A DNA stretch of 64,000 nt from Rhynochetos jubatus (Eukaryota; Chordata; Aves; Eurypygiformes; Rhynochetidae). Location: the NCBI GenBank assembly GCA_027574665.1, contig CM050651.1, positions 1,241,501 to 1,305,500 on the forward strand. The letters are read 5' to 3'. The position numbers were made by a program, and so were the translations under genes. The notes beneath the pieces are model-generated. The model saw only the letters and a list, made by a program, of their open reading frames with translations. It had not been told where the DNA came from and did no database searches. The stretch's first letter is position 1, and every line of letters begins with the position of its first letter. Of the stretch, positions 1 through 12,209 are shown in pieces.

Positions 1-2511
1 ACCAGCTGAGGCCTTATCAATGTTTTCTCTTAGGGTCCAGCAACATAGTTTCTTGGCAACCAGAGTAAAGGGAGTTAGCCCTTTCCTGACTGAACCCAGC
101 ACAGCAGTCTTTAAACACACATGGCTGTGTTCTATTGTTGAATTTAGTTTTGATAGGGATTAGACCGACCTGCTTAGGAGGTAAAATTTGGTATCACCTT
201 CTTTCCCCATCCTTTCTTCTCTCAAAAGTATCACAAGCTTTTCTGCTCTGGAGTAATATTAATAGAATAATCTAAACTACAAAAAATAACTCTTTATATA
301 TGTTTAGCTTTTCCAGAGAGGCTTCCTGAAGCAGGCTGTATTTCAATCACCTCAGGAGATAAATGGCTGAATCACAGCACAACTTACCTATTGTAAAGAA
401 CAAGTATGTACTTTCCCAGGCAAATACAATAAGGTCACTTCAGCCTCCTGGCATCAACCCTTTCAGGGATTAGGGTTTAAGTCTGCAAATTGACATGTTT
501 GCATTTACAAAAATTCCACTTTCAAATGCAGACATACTTGAAATAAGTTCTGAAGTTGATAGCAATGCAGAAATATGAGTTACCTGCTTGAATCTGTGTC
601 ACTTAATCCTTACTCTGTTCCTTTCAAGATAAACTCCCATTGACTTCCAAGGAAACTGTGATCATGACGTGCCCACAATGCACTAGCTTACATATTCTCT
701 CTGTATCTCCTGGGGCTGGTGCAGTTCACTCTTACAAGAAAGAAAAGGGGAACAAATTTTGATCAAGCCTCGAAAGTCAGGCCTTGATGTGAACACAAGG
801 TGGAGCAATGACCTGGTGTCAGGATGGAATGAAAAGTGATGGTATTGCACAAAGTGCATTGATTTCACTAATGTGCAGGTTCTGAAAACTACATTAGTCA
901 TCCCATATGACACTGCAGGGATCTAGAAAGAAGCATCTGTTTTAAAAACAAGTGACTAGAAAGAGGATTTATTAGAACTTTAGGTGGTGTTCCATATTTG
1001 TCACTGGTTTTCTGCAATTGTGTGAACTACCTTGATCATTGATGTTGTAGCATATTGCATCAGGTGCTCCAAAGATTCAGCTGTCCCTTCCACTCAGATA
1101 GCATCAAGTAACCAAGACAGCCTGCAATAGATACTGTAAATGGTGAAAAAAACCTAAATCCTATTTTTATTCCATTATTGCAACAGCAGCATATTTAATT
1201 AATTCATTGAAATGTGATCTTTTGGGCTGTTCACTGCCTTCCGTATCCTCTGTGTTGATCCCTCTTCTGACCTTTCATTACAAGGGCTATCACAAGGATT
1301 GTTCTGAATATTAACTATTAGTTGGACAGAACAGAAGTAAAAATTATGAATTTTATTACCAAGGAAACTTATCTCTTCAGTAAAGCATTCTGAAATATTT
1401 GGATTGAAGGAAATTAGTTTTGAATTGGCTGACTCAAATTTGACTGATAATAGCAAATGACTTATTGCCGGTCCTGTGTGTTATTTCATAGGTTTGTCAT
1501 GAAGAGGTCACCTTTTGCTCTATCAGACTGTCAGTGAAGTATTACTCTGAGATGTGTGTGTTAGGGTATATGCAATGGTGTATATCTAACGGTATTGATC
1601 CTGTGTCCCTGATTGGCTGAGCATGTCTCACATGAATAGAGGGTAGCTCACCTGAAACCCTATTCTCCTTCTTTTTCAGAGTGACAAGCATCTTGAATCA
1701 GTGAATTTTTTCTGATCATTAGTTCAGGTGTTCCAACACTACTGGCATTTCGTGGGATAATAACAGAGAGAAAATATCACTCCACAATATGCCTAGAACT
1801 AACATAACAGTGGAATTGCTAAACTGCTAGTCTCAGGAGGTCATTCATAGCTTTGCTGTCTTTTCCAAGTTGCCTTTCCAAAAATTTTATGCTGTGGCAA
1901 GTCAGAGGACAAAATCTAAAGAGAAATTGGCCATGGGCAGCCAATCTACAGAGCCTGAGAGGAGGTGCCTGTCTGGGGATCCAGGAGGAAGGATGTGGTC
2001 TGTGATGGCTGTAGAAGCTACTCATGGTGCTTCTGTTCAGCCTTGATGAAATTATAGGTAGAGATAATATCAGCAATTAATTCAACTGAGGGGAAAGGAA
2101 AGTTGTAAAAATGAGATAGCTTTGGACATGTTTGTGTACATTCACTTGTATGTCTGGAAATGTATGTGATTTTCCTGGCTACCAATAAACAACCAATATC
2201 CTTAAACACTGTCTACAGCAAAATACTGCTAAAAATATCTTGAGCTTGCTCAGAAATGTTAATATCTTCCTTTCCAAAGGAGGCTTTTAAGTGCCAGAGA
2301 ATACAACTTATTTGGCTGTAAGTGCTCATCACCTAGATCCCTCAGTTAAGAAACGTGGAATCAGCCAGAGACACACAGATAATGTCTTGCATTGATGCAA
2401 TATCCTTTAATCAACAATATCCCAAAATACTTCCCAAGTTCTATTGTGTGTCAAAATACATAGGGACTATATAGGACTGAAAAGCAGAGATGTGAAGTAT
2501 AATTTTTCTTA
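1..2511. other. Gene-free AT-rich flank
   Basis: I see no exon, RNA gene or recognisable mobile element here. Open frames are short, lack codon-like continuity and match no family I know. The sequence is ordinary AT-rich vertebrate intergenic or intronic DNA. It could belong to an intron of a gene outside the window. Confidence 0.6.
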
Positions 2512-2517
2512 AGGATC
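2512..2517. repeat. Left target-site duplication of the solo LTR
   Basis: AGGATC directly abuts the TGTCG end of the LTR and matches AGGGTC at 2824-2829 in five of six positions. A 6-bp duplication is typical of class II (ERVK/alpha) integration. Confidence 0.6.
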
Positions 2518-2823
2518 TGTCGCTGTAGAGACGGACACGACAGGCTGCGCAGGCAGATAGATCTCTTTATTCTTTTACAACACTCTTTTTATAGCGTTCT
2601 CAACCACGCGTGTACATTCTCTATTGGGCCGTATATGGTGATTCTTTTTTAACTATTGGATGATTACTCCCCCCCTTCCTCCAGATGCCCCGCGGTCTCT
2701 CACTTCCTCAAAATTGTTTACTTCTCTCATACCAGGGATTTATCACATCTCCTAGGATACACGGGTATATTGTCAAGGTCAACCTGCTCTGTCAGGCCAA
2801 CAGACCAGCTGTGTGCACCGACA
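2518..2823 (-). mobile_element. Solo LTR, alpharetrovirus/ERVK-like
   Basis: On the plus strand the element begins TGTCG and ends CGACA, the inverted TG...CA ends of a retroviral LTR. Reading the minus strand, the expected signals occur in order: CCAAT (2623-2627), a TATA-like CTATAAAAA (about 2586-2594), AATAAA (2566-2571), then a GC-rich U5 ending at 2518. The close TATA-to-AATAAA spacing resembles alpharetroviral LTRs. The flanks are AGGATC (2512-2517) and AGGGTC (2824-2829), a 6-bp target duplication with one mismatch, as expected for class II elements. No internal retroviral sequence adjoins it, so it is a solo LTR left by LTR-LTR recombination. Confidence 0.78.
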
Positions 2824-2829
2824 AGGGTC
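2824..2829. repeat. Right target-site duplication of the solo LTR
   Basis: AGGGTC follows the CGACA end of the LTR and is the partner of AGGATC at 2512-2517, with one substitution. Confidence 0.6.
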
Positions 2830-5772
2830 GGTGTAGCCAGCCAAGAAGTCATAGAAGGTATTAACTATAATGGGATCTTGGTAGTGCTGCATTGAGTATA
2901 GTTCATGTTTAAAACGGGATCCCTTTTCCCACACTGGCTAGTAAACAACTTCTATGAAAAGCTTGATGAGATGCAAATAGTTGCACATAGCATGGAAAGC
3001 AGTAGAAGTAACAAATTCTGTGGTTTACTCGGGAATACCAACTTTTGGTTAAAGAATTTGCTGGTGCTTAATGCCTGAACGCTTTAAGGGTATTTGGCTT
3101 GCTTACACATTTTTATCTTGTTAGTTCCAATGGCCAAGAAACTCCTTTCTCATATTCATTTATTTGCTCTGAATTATACTCATTTATATCCTGAACCCTA
3201 AGGTTGCTTTCCTGAGTATCTCTCTGGCAAAAGCAGTTTGCAAGTTACAGTCCTATCAATCAGGCCTGTTACTATTGTTCAAATAATGTGGAAGAGCTGT
3301 AACAAAATGCCAAGTAAACCCCTTGCCATTTCAGCCGTATCTTTTAGTGAAACAGGAACCCTGGCTTATCTCAGCTTTCACATAAATTAAAGAAGATGGG
3401 CCACCTGCCATGGTAGTGTAGAGTTTTACCTAAACCCAAAGCAATTTACTGTCTGAGGATGAAAGATATTTAAGCCTGCCTTGAAAAGTTGGGTGTTTGC
3501 TTTCGTCAGAGAGAACACCGAAACCAAGAATTTGTACGCTCCCTTTTCTAACAAGTTGACTAGTATAATTTATGTAGACCACTGTATATACTTCTTAAAA
3601 AATCTATATTGCATCCAAATGGATTTTGTATTAGGGCTTCCTAGACCATGGGGACAATAGGGAGATGAAAAGGGAGTTACAGATAATGAAACCGTCCTGC
3701 TTTCTTGCTTTGTTTTGAATACCTAGGCCTACTGGTGGTCTCTCCCCCCGCCCTGAATTTACCTTTCCAAAAATCAGTTGTCAGCTTTGAGAAATGAGAC
3801 TCTTGACATTTTTGTGGTATTTTTTATTTCTTGTATTTACACTGTGTGGGTTTTCTTACACTGTTTGCTTCCAGAAAGGCTGCATGGTCACTAGATCAGT
3901 TTACAGTTTCATTTTATTTTAAAAAGGAAAAAATGAGTTATTAAAAGCACAAGTACTAAAATTATTTTTTTTCTCCATTTAAAAGGAAAAATGTTTTAAA
4001 ATATCTGTAACTGTAGTTTACAGAAGTCCTTTCCATGAGTACTACAGTCTGCTGCAGAAGAACAAGGAGCTAACTACAGCTTTTCCAGAGGCTTTTTGGC
4101 CTTTTGACCTAGTTGTCAAAGGTGGCCAGGTCATGATGAAGTCAGAAGCAAGGAGTTGGTAGTCCTTAATCAGTAGCACTGATTTTGCCAGGTTAATATA
4201 TTTGCTAAGCTACAGTATCCTCTTAATGCCATGATCTTGCACGAAAATGTTGTAATAATACTTTTTTGTGATAACAGGAAGAAAGCGTTTAAATTCTGTG
4301 CTACTGTCTTAAAGCATAGAAAGAAAGAGGATTGTGGCATACAGAAAGGAAAATGTAACTTCATTTAGAGGAAACCAGGAGACGTGGAAAGGAAAATTGT
4401 TCTTTTTCAACCAACAAACACTAACAATACTAAAGGATAGACCACTCTCTCAAATTTATTTCCCTCAAACTGTGTGGAAAATTCTATTTCTATCCCATGA
4501 AATATTTGCAAAAACTTATTCCACATGCAGATGAAATGAAAGTTTAAAATATTTGGAATGGAAAAAAAGAAAGAGGGAAGATTGTGATAATCTCTCAATT
4601 TTTGTTAGCCCATATGTTGGGAGACTCATATGATATATGGAGACTTAACAGTTCAAACTCCTGCTATACCATCCTCCCACTTTCGGGGACATCCACCATC
4701 CCCAGGAGTCTGTTTTCACTTTTCTCAGGAGGGTAGTTCTGATTTGCCAAGTCCATAAACTTTTGAGCCTAGCAAAGAATATTTGCATAAAGAAGTACCT
4801 GAAACCAAGTAATTCAGTAAACAGGTGTTCAGAGTCCAAGTCTAAATCACTCTTAGCCTGTGTAACAAATTCTCGCATCTGATGGCTGCTTGGTGGTGTT
4901 GCAGTGCTGCTGAAAACTGTTTTAAACTCTCGAGTTTCAGAATGCAAAATTGGTTTGGGTTTATACTAAATATTTTACAGACGTCAGCCAAAATTATTTC
5001 TGTGCAACAGTATCTTATTTACACTTACACACTATCAAAACAGCTTTTTAAAGAGCTGATTTCGATCCGGTGTAAACAGTGTAATAGTTGTATCAGCCTT
5101 ATCGCTCTAATGTGGACACATGCAGCATGTAATAGTCTTTTGCTTCTTACCATTTTCTTCAGATCTATTTGTTTGTATAACCTGGATATAAGAGGAACTG
5201 AATGGGAGGAGAAATCAACAGAAGTGCAAAAACTAATAATTAGCATGCATATGTAGTGAATTAAGAATTGTTCACCACAAAAAGTCATGAGAATATCCTG
5301 AAGGTCTCTTAATCTTAATTTGAGGTAGTGCTGCTACAAACTGGAGTTTAGATTTTATACTGTTTCTTATAATGAAAGAGGGAAGCTTTACCTTGGGGGA
5401 AAATGTAAATAAAACGATGAATTTGTATGTTAATTAAATGTGTTTATTATTACACATTAAAAAAAAGAGTTTGCTGTCTAGCATCTCAAGATAAAATCTA
5501 ACAAAGAAGTAGTATGTCTTTTAAAATAGTAATATTTTTGTGATCACGATATAGAACATACTTATGCAGGTATGCAGTCAGGGTTAGCTTCTTGGTGCTT
5601 GCTGACTTTTTTTCAGCCAGAGTACTTAATTTGCAGAGTGTGCTGTAAAGTGCATACTTTGGTTTCAGTAATGTATGAAGCTTGGATGCTTTCCAGATTA
5701 GGAAATTTGTCATGTATAGCTGATACCCATTAATCACTTCTGGTCAGAAGTTCATCCTCTAAAAACTAACCT

Positions 5773-5788
5773 AAAAAAAAAAAAAAAA
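5773..5788. repeat. Poly-A run (16 bases)
   Basis: An uninterrupted A homopolymer. I see no retroposed gene body beside it. Confidence 0.8.
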
Positions 5789-8700
5789 GGCTGTGGAAAA
5801 CTCTTGGTGTGCTCCCAGAAAGCTACATGAGATGTTGAGCTGTGAAGAAGGAATGGCCATAACACATAGCTCCACAGGGTCAGAGGGAAGAGACATGAAG
5901 TATTAGATTCAGGCAGAACCTGAAACTGCTTCAGATGTGAGACAAGAAAACTAGTCAAACCTACATCACCAGGGAGGAGGGAAGGGAGGCAGGGGTGAGA
6001 AAGAAGTAAAATGTTTGAAAGTGAGAAAATAGATGTAAAACATTCTCCTCGAGGTATCAAGGGACAAGGTAAACAGCAAGAGACTAGCAGGGAATGACGT
6101 CAGATCTTCAGCTACCCTTTTGAAATACCAGTTCAGGTAAACCTGAATGAGAACCAGATGTTGAACAAATCCCATGAGATTATAGTCACTAACAATCACT
6201 CACAAGAAACTGTAAATCTGCTGTCAGGAAATGACATTTATGGAAGGTAGTACAGTGTAATTCCTTCATGCGAGGGCATAATCTTTAGTTTGAGACTCTT
6301 AAAGGGTGAGGCAAAATAAAGGAAGAACAAACAAACAAACCCAAAATCAAACCCCAAACACCTAAAAAATTCAATTGTTTTGAATTGTCTGGCACAACTG
6401 GTAAATTGACTGAGAAGCAGGGGAGCCTCATCAATTAGTAGTTAGTTGCAGAGCAGCCTAATTTTTATTTTGCAAAACTAAATTTATATATATTTTTTTA
6501 GTTTCACATAAGGATTTGGATTTAATTTTATCCAAGTCATAAAAAAAAATATCTTATTTCCTTTCTGGTTTTCACATTTGAATTTTTCAAACACAACTCT
6601 GAAACATCTGTGGGCAACTAGCTATCCCTGTCTATGTAGTATGGGAGATGGGAAAGGTGGTGAGGTTTTAGGGGGATTGCTGTTGCATTTTAATTTTAAA
6701 TGCTTTGAATCCTGTGATGCATCTATAGCAGAAACTTAATTAATTGTGGCATTTTCTTGAGAATCATTTGTCTTTGATTTTGAATATTTCCACCAGTTTT
6801 CCTTGTGGGTATTTAATAAGTGAAGGACTGTCTGAAGAACCCTTTTTTTTGTGAATGAAATCTTCTGTGAATCTCATTAAAGGGGTTCACCTTTCATTGA
6901 AAAAGATGATCAATATGTTAAAGAAATGCTGTTTGACCATCCAGCTGCCTAGTAAATGGGGAAATCTATCCCTGGTAATCTCATCAGTAAGATGGATTTT
7001 CAACATGATTTCTTTCTTTGGTGTACCTTATGTCAATTTTATTGCTACAATGGACTATGAGGAAAAACAGGTTTAAGAGTCTGTGTTAAACTGAAAAAAA
7101 AAATCCACAACCGCAAAAACAAAAAACCAAACCACCATAAAATTGGGATTAGGAGTAAAAACCCACCCTTAATTTATTTCATCATGCCTATATATTGCAG
7201 GTATATGTCTAGACCTGAATGTGCCATTGTGCTTTGGCAGAGACAGGAGGAGGCAGTTTAGGCTGCTGTTTGAGCCTTCACTCTCAGTCTCCTGGCTTCT
7301 GTGTATGTTGAACAGACCTGTGACATTATTTTAAAGATCTGTAAACATCTTATGAACCACCTTTGAATAATATTGTCTGGAGTGCCCCAGACAGTGAAGT
7401 TTGAAGAGCTACAAGTAAGTTTACATATAATTAGGCCACACAGTGATATTGCAAGAATTTGTCCATAGGAGGACTTATACATCCCATCTTGGATTTTTTT
7501 TTTATTTTGTAGACATGAGCCTGACCTACATAATTCAGGTCTGTTCTTCACTGGGCCATATTCAATTAAAAAAAAAAAGATAATAAAAATTAGAAAAAAA
7601 CAAAATAATAGCAAATTCGTTTTGCATATGGAGGTATTTTCCTGTGTCCAGCAGTGGCAGAACTCTGACTGATTTGTTTCTTAATTTACTTTTATCTCCT
7701 TGAGAAGCAGGCAAAATATTTCCTTCTGTTTCAAAAGGAAGGCTACTTCAAGCAGGCTTCACCTGTTCTGGTTTGTATGAACAGTTCTTCATGCTTTCAG
7801 CTCCTCAGAAGATTTTGGGAGCATGAGTAGGCAGAGCTGAGCAGTCAGGTGGTACTGGGAGAAAGAAATCTCAGCTGGACGGTGAGATGGACTGACCCGC
7901 CTGGGATGTGGTGCTGTGCTGGGAATGAAATGAGACTTTCTCCCCACAGAGCCAGCGCTGTTTATCTCCATCTGCCCTTTTCAGAGAGCATGGCAACAGC
8001 CCTGCTCTGCTGTCTCTGCCCTGTTCATATATGTACCCGAGCTCTGTTTCTCTGTCCTTGTAGCTGGTTAATAGGCTGGGTGCAGAAGTGTGCGTGATCC
8101 ATTCTGATAAGTTTCAGAGTTTTACTGAAGTGGTTGGGCTTTGCTCTCTTTGCCTGTTTCAATAGCTGTGAAGACAGGTTTTCAAGGCAACCAAAGGTCA
8201 TTATGCTTCATACTGAATCGTGATTTCAGTGTGAAGTAACTTCATGTTTGTTCCCTTGTAATTGCTCACCATTTTTTGCTGAGTGCCGTGACCATGGATC
8301 ATAGTTTTGTTTTAAAGCCAGGAGACAGATGAATGGCAGAACTTCAGATAGGAGAAAAGGGGTTTGGATTTTTAGCTCTTTTGCCAAAATCTTCATTACA
8401 TAATTAGACCCACTGGCTCTCTGAGGAGGTTAGACACAATTAGGATTTGTTAAAACCATACATTAAAGATGCAAGAAAGCAAGTCAATTGTAAGGGTGAA
8501 GTAGTCAGACATCCAGGAAGTCTCTGACAACAGGAGATTATGTATTGCTGCCATAAAGAGAGCATGTTGAGGAGAACAACGTTAATCAAATGGGTTTAGG
8601 TGTCATTGCCAATGGAGTGTTATTGTTAACTAAGTAATGTTACTTGAATCTGCCTGCTCATTCTCCCTACCTGTGTAAGTCACTCTGATCCTTCTAAATA

Positions 8701-11700
8701 AGGCTGATTTAAAGCAAGGTATTTTCATTGCCCACATGTAAGAGATTACAGAGTAGATAGACACTGTGGTCAGTTACATGTCTCAGTTTTTGGAGTGTTT
8801 TCTATGAGAAGATGGAAAAGGAGGAAAGGTGCTTCTGATTTTTGGGGGGGAGTGAGAAAGGGAGAGTGTCTTCACTTATGTAAAGAGACACACACTGTAC
8901 ATAACTCCCTATGAAATGTTTCCTCTTCTGTTTTGGAAGTATGGCATTAACTAACAACAATAATAATTTATGAACATGAAAAATTGAAGAAAAAATTACT
9001 TAAATTCAAAGGTGACAAGCAGTTATTCTCTGAGGATGAGGAAAGAAAAATCTTTCATTCTAGACAATATTGTCCCTGCAGCAGAATACTTAATATCATA
9101 TTATCATACTCCCACACTTAAAGGTTACATTGGTCTAATTGTAATTCAAACTCTAAGACTTTCATTTTTGGCTTGCCTGTTTGTTTTTCCTGATGATCGA
9201 TAGTTTTAGTGTGTAGAGGAACACTATTGCATTGTATTGTTGTTATGTATTGATATCAAGGGCCAAATTTATTCTCAAACAACATACAGTATACTGGAGC
9301 TGGATCTGAACTTCAACACATTTTTCTTATAGGTAAAGACATTTAACCTCCCTAAGATATCTTCAGGAAAAACAAACAAACATGATTAATATGCAATTAC
9401 TGATTTTCTTTTTTTCTGGGTAATTTTGATGGCCTTTGTTATCCTGGAACTAATGACAAGATTCACAGGAGCTTGAGTCTATTTTCTGGACTGTTGGTAG
9501 CATCACAAGGTGGATCGGCCATGGGAGGAGGGTACTGGAGCTGAGTCGCACCTCTGTCTGCTTTAGTTCACCTCCCCTGTTGAAGAATTGAGTAATATTA
9601 CTGGCTTGAAATGGGTGAGACTAGGTAAGTCAATAAGGTCCTGTAAAAGACAAACAAGCTGGCCAGCTGTGAGGAAATTTGCAGGAGCAAAGTTGCAAGA
9701 ATTCCTGTTAGTGGGGAGGAAAAGAAAAAGACCCCTCCAAGCTCTATAGCTCCTCCTCCATAAATGTGGACTATGAGGGGCTTAAAGGAGGTTTGCAGTG
9801 ACCTGTGTAGCTCCGGAGTATGCCACAGAGACAACTTGAGGGGACTGTGAGAGCAGATCCAGGGAAAGTGATAGTAGAACATGGAGGTGAGTGGGATCAC
9901 CAGGGGAAATGTGGCTGGGCTGTCTTGGTGCAGAAGTTTGTCTTGATACCCTCAAAGGTGTAGCAAGATGATCTTGTCCTGGAAGATCAGGTCACCTCCA
10001 TCATAGAATTCTATTCAAGGGGGGCAATAGGGGAGCAGAGTAGCAGAGAAGTTCTTGGAGAAATACTATATATAGTGGTACAGGGACTAAAGCATCCTCT
10101 TACAGGTAGTAAATGAGTTTCTCCACTAATTAGATGAAATTTATTATATTGAAAAATATTTGCTGAACTTGATGCTGAGGCAGTACAAAAACCTCACATT
10201 GTTTGAAGTATAAGTAATATTTAGAAATATTCTGTATTGTATTTGTTGATAAAAACCATTGTTAATTATAAACTACCTTAACAAGAGTGATCTTTCTTTA
10301 ATATCTTCCAAAGCAGAAAAGCACAACATGCAGGATATTTCCTAACTGTTAATAAGCACCTAAGGTTGATCCCAAGGGTATTGGCTTCTCTCTGTGACTT
10401 ACTAATGTCCAGGAAATATCCTCTGCCTGCTTATTACTGCTTCAATTAGTGTTTGATACACTCAGTTTAAAGTATTGTATTATTCTGTAGCAGACAGAGC
10501 AAAAACTGATGAAGGAATGCCAGTAGCAGGCTGTAAGCTTCCTATTACTACCAAAATGTCATAAACTGCATCTCATATCAGGGTAGATTTTTCAGTTAAA
10601 AACTAGTTGAAAAAAGAAAGTGTATGTTTACTGAGACCTAGAAATGCATTTTATTTGTCTGGGGGGTTTTGCCCTGAGCATCACAGTGGACTTGGTTTTC
10701 TGAAATAGTTTAGGTAGGAATTCCAAACTATTTTGATACCCTAGTTCTTTGGTATATCCATTAAGAAAATACGTAAAGGTGTGTGCTTTTAGGTAAGCAG
10801 CACTAATTGCATCTTCTTTCATGCTTTCTCAGAAAAAATAATCCATAAGAAATTAGAAATCCTACATAGCAAACTATTGAGGCACAAAGTATACTAGACA
10901 TGCAAAAGGTGATGTACAACCTTGTGCTATGTAGAGAATAATTTTTCACTAAGAAAAGCTTGTTGAAAAACATAACATCAATCTAAGGGTGTGTAGCATT
11001 CACTGTAAAGTTTGTGGATCCTGTCTGAGGCATGTGAATGCTACCATTTCTCGTATTAGGGCAGGGAAAAGACCATGAAACTTATATTTAAGATCAAGGA
11101 ATTCAGACTCATATCCTGGAAGGCGGGCAGGCCCTGAGTGTAACTCAAGTGTGATTAAGAAGGTTAATGCAAATGTTGGATGTATGACCAAGACAGTAAC
11201 TAACAGAAATAGGAAGCTGATCCTGCCTTTTTCTAGCTTTGGTAATGGCAAGCACAGATACTAGCAGTGCAGATGTCTAATATTTATAATAATAAGAAAG
11301 GCATTAAATTTAGAGAAAGTTTAGAAAACAGGGAAAGTAAAGGCTTTGAGAAAATGCCATACCATGGCATACTTTTGTTTATTAAAAACTTTATAATGCT
11401 CTTAAACTTTACATATTTCTAATTAACTACTTAGTTATTACATCTATAGTACAGAAGTGGTATTCTTTGGATGAGACCTTTTGGCCACATAACCTCTGAG
11501 TGGTTGTTAAAATCAAAGAATTAAATAATTACCAGAGGAACTAAGTCAAAATAGCTGTATCTTGTCTTATCAAAGCACATAACTTAATAAACTCACCTGC
11601 CTGGTGTGAAACTCAGTTCTCTAAATGAAGAATAACCAATAGCTTGCAAATACAAGCTATGATGAGGGCTTGTATGCACTCTACAGCCTGAAATTAATTG

Positions 11701-12172
11701 CTGTCCTTGTTTGGTGTTTCCAAACATGCTCTTAGGGTGAGGAAGGAAGAAATTTTGACAAGTTACTTCAGAGCATTGGGGTGGGAGGGATAGGTGGGTT
11801 GATTTCTTTAAATAAAGGACTTCAATGTTTGTAATGGGAGACTGACAGTAGTTTCTTTGTGGTGAGGTCTTTATGATAATATGATTATTCTGTGATCTAA
11901 ACCCTCCCTTTCTGCCTTCAAAGCAGCTACAGATTATAGAATGTTTTGCTGTAAAGTGTCTTCCTCTCAAAAGCTATAAGCTTTAAAAAAACCCTAAAAA
12001 ACCCAAAGAAATTATACAGTTTAGATCCAAAGCTTGTTTCTTGTCTTATTTAGGCTCTGGCTTTGCAAACTCAGAGCAAGGAGGCAGTTTCATGTGTGTG
12101 ATGACTCTATTGATCTCAGCTGCTGGGGGGCCTGGCCAGCACCTTCCTCAGGTGTAAATGATAGCTGGTGCC

Positions 12173-12209
12173 CTCAGGTCAGCTGGGCCACACCTGCTCC
12201 TGACCTGAG
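12173..12209. repeat. Perfect 10-bp inverted repeat
   Basis: CTCAGGTCAG at 12173-12182 is the exact reverse complement of CTGACCTGAG at 12200-12209, with a 17-base GC-rich spacer. It could form a small hairpin. No function can be assigned. Confidence 0.6.

Noticed and set aside
2870..2925. GGATC copies as an alternative right end of the solo LTR
   Set aside because: The bases before them do not give a CA end, while 2823 gives matching TGTCG/CGACA ends and a 6-bp flank match.
9598..9900. Minus-strand 100-codon frame in a somewhat unusual patch
   Set aside because: No recognisable domain, no continuation across possible splice sites, and no repeat family that I know.
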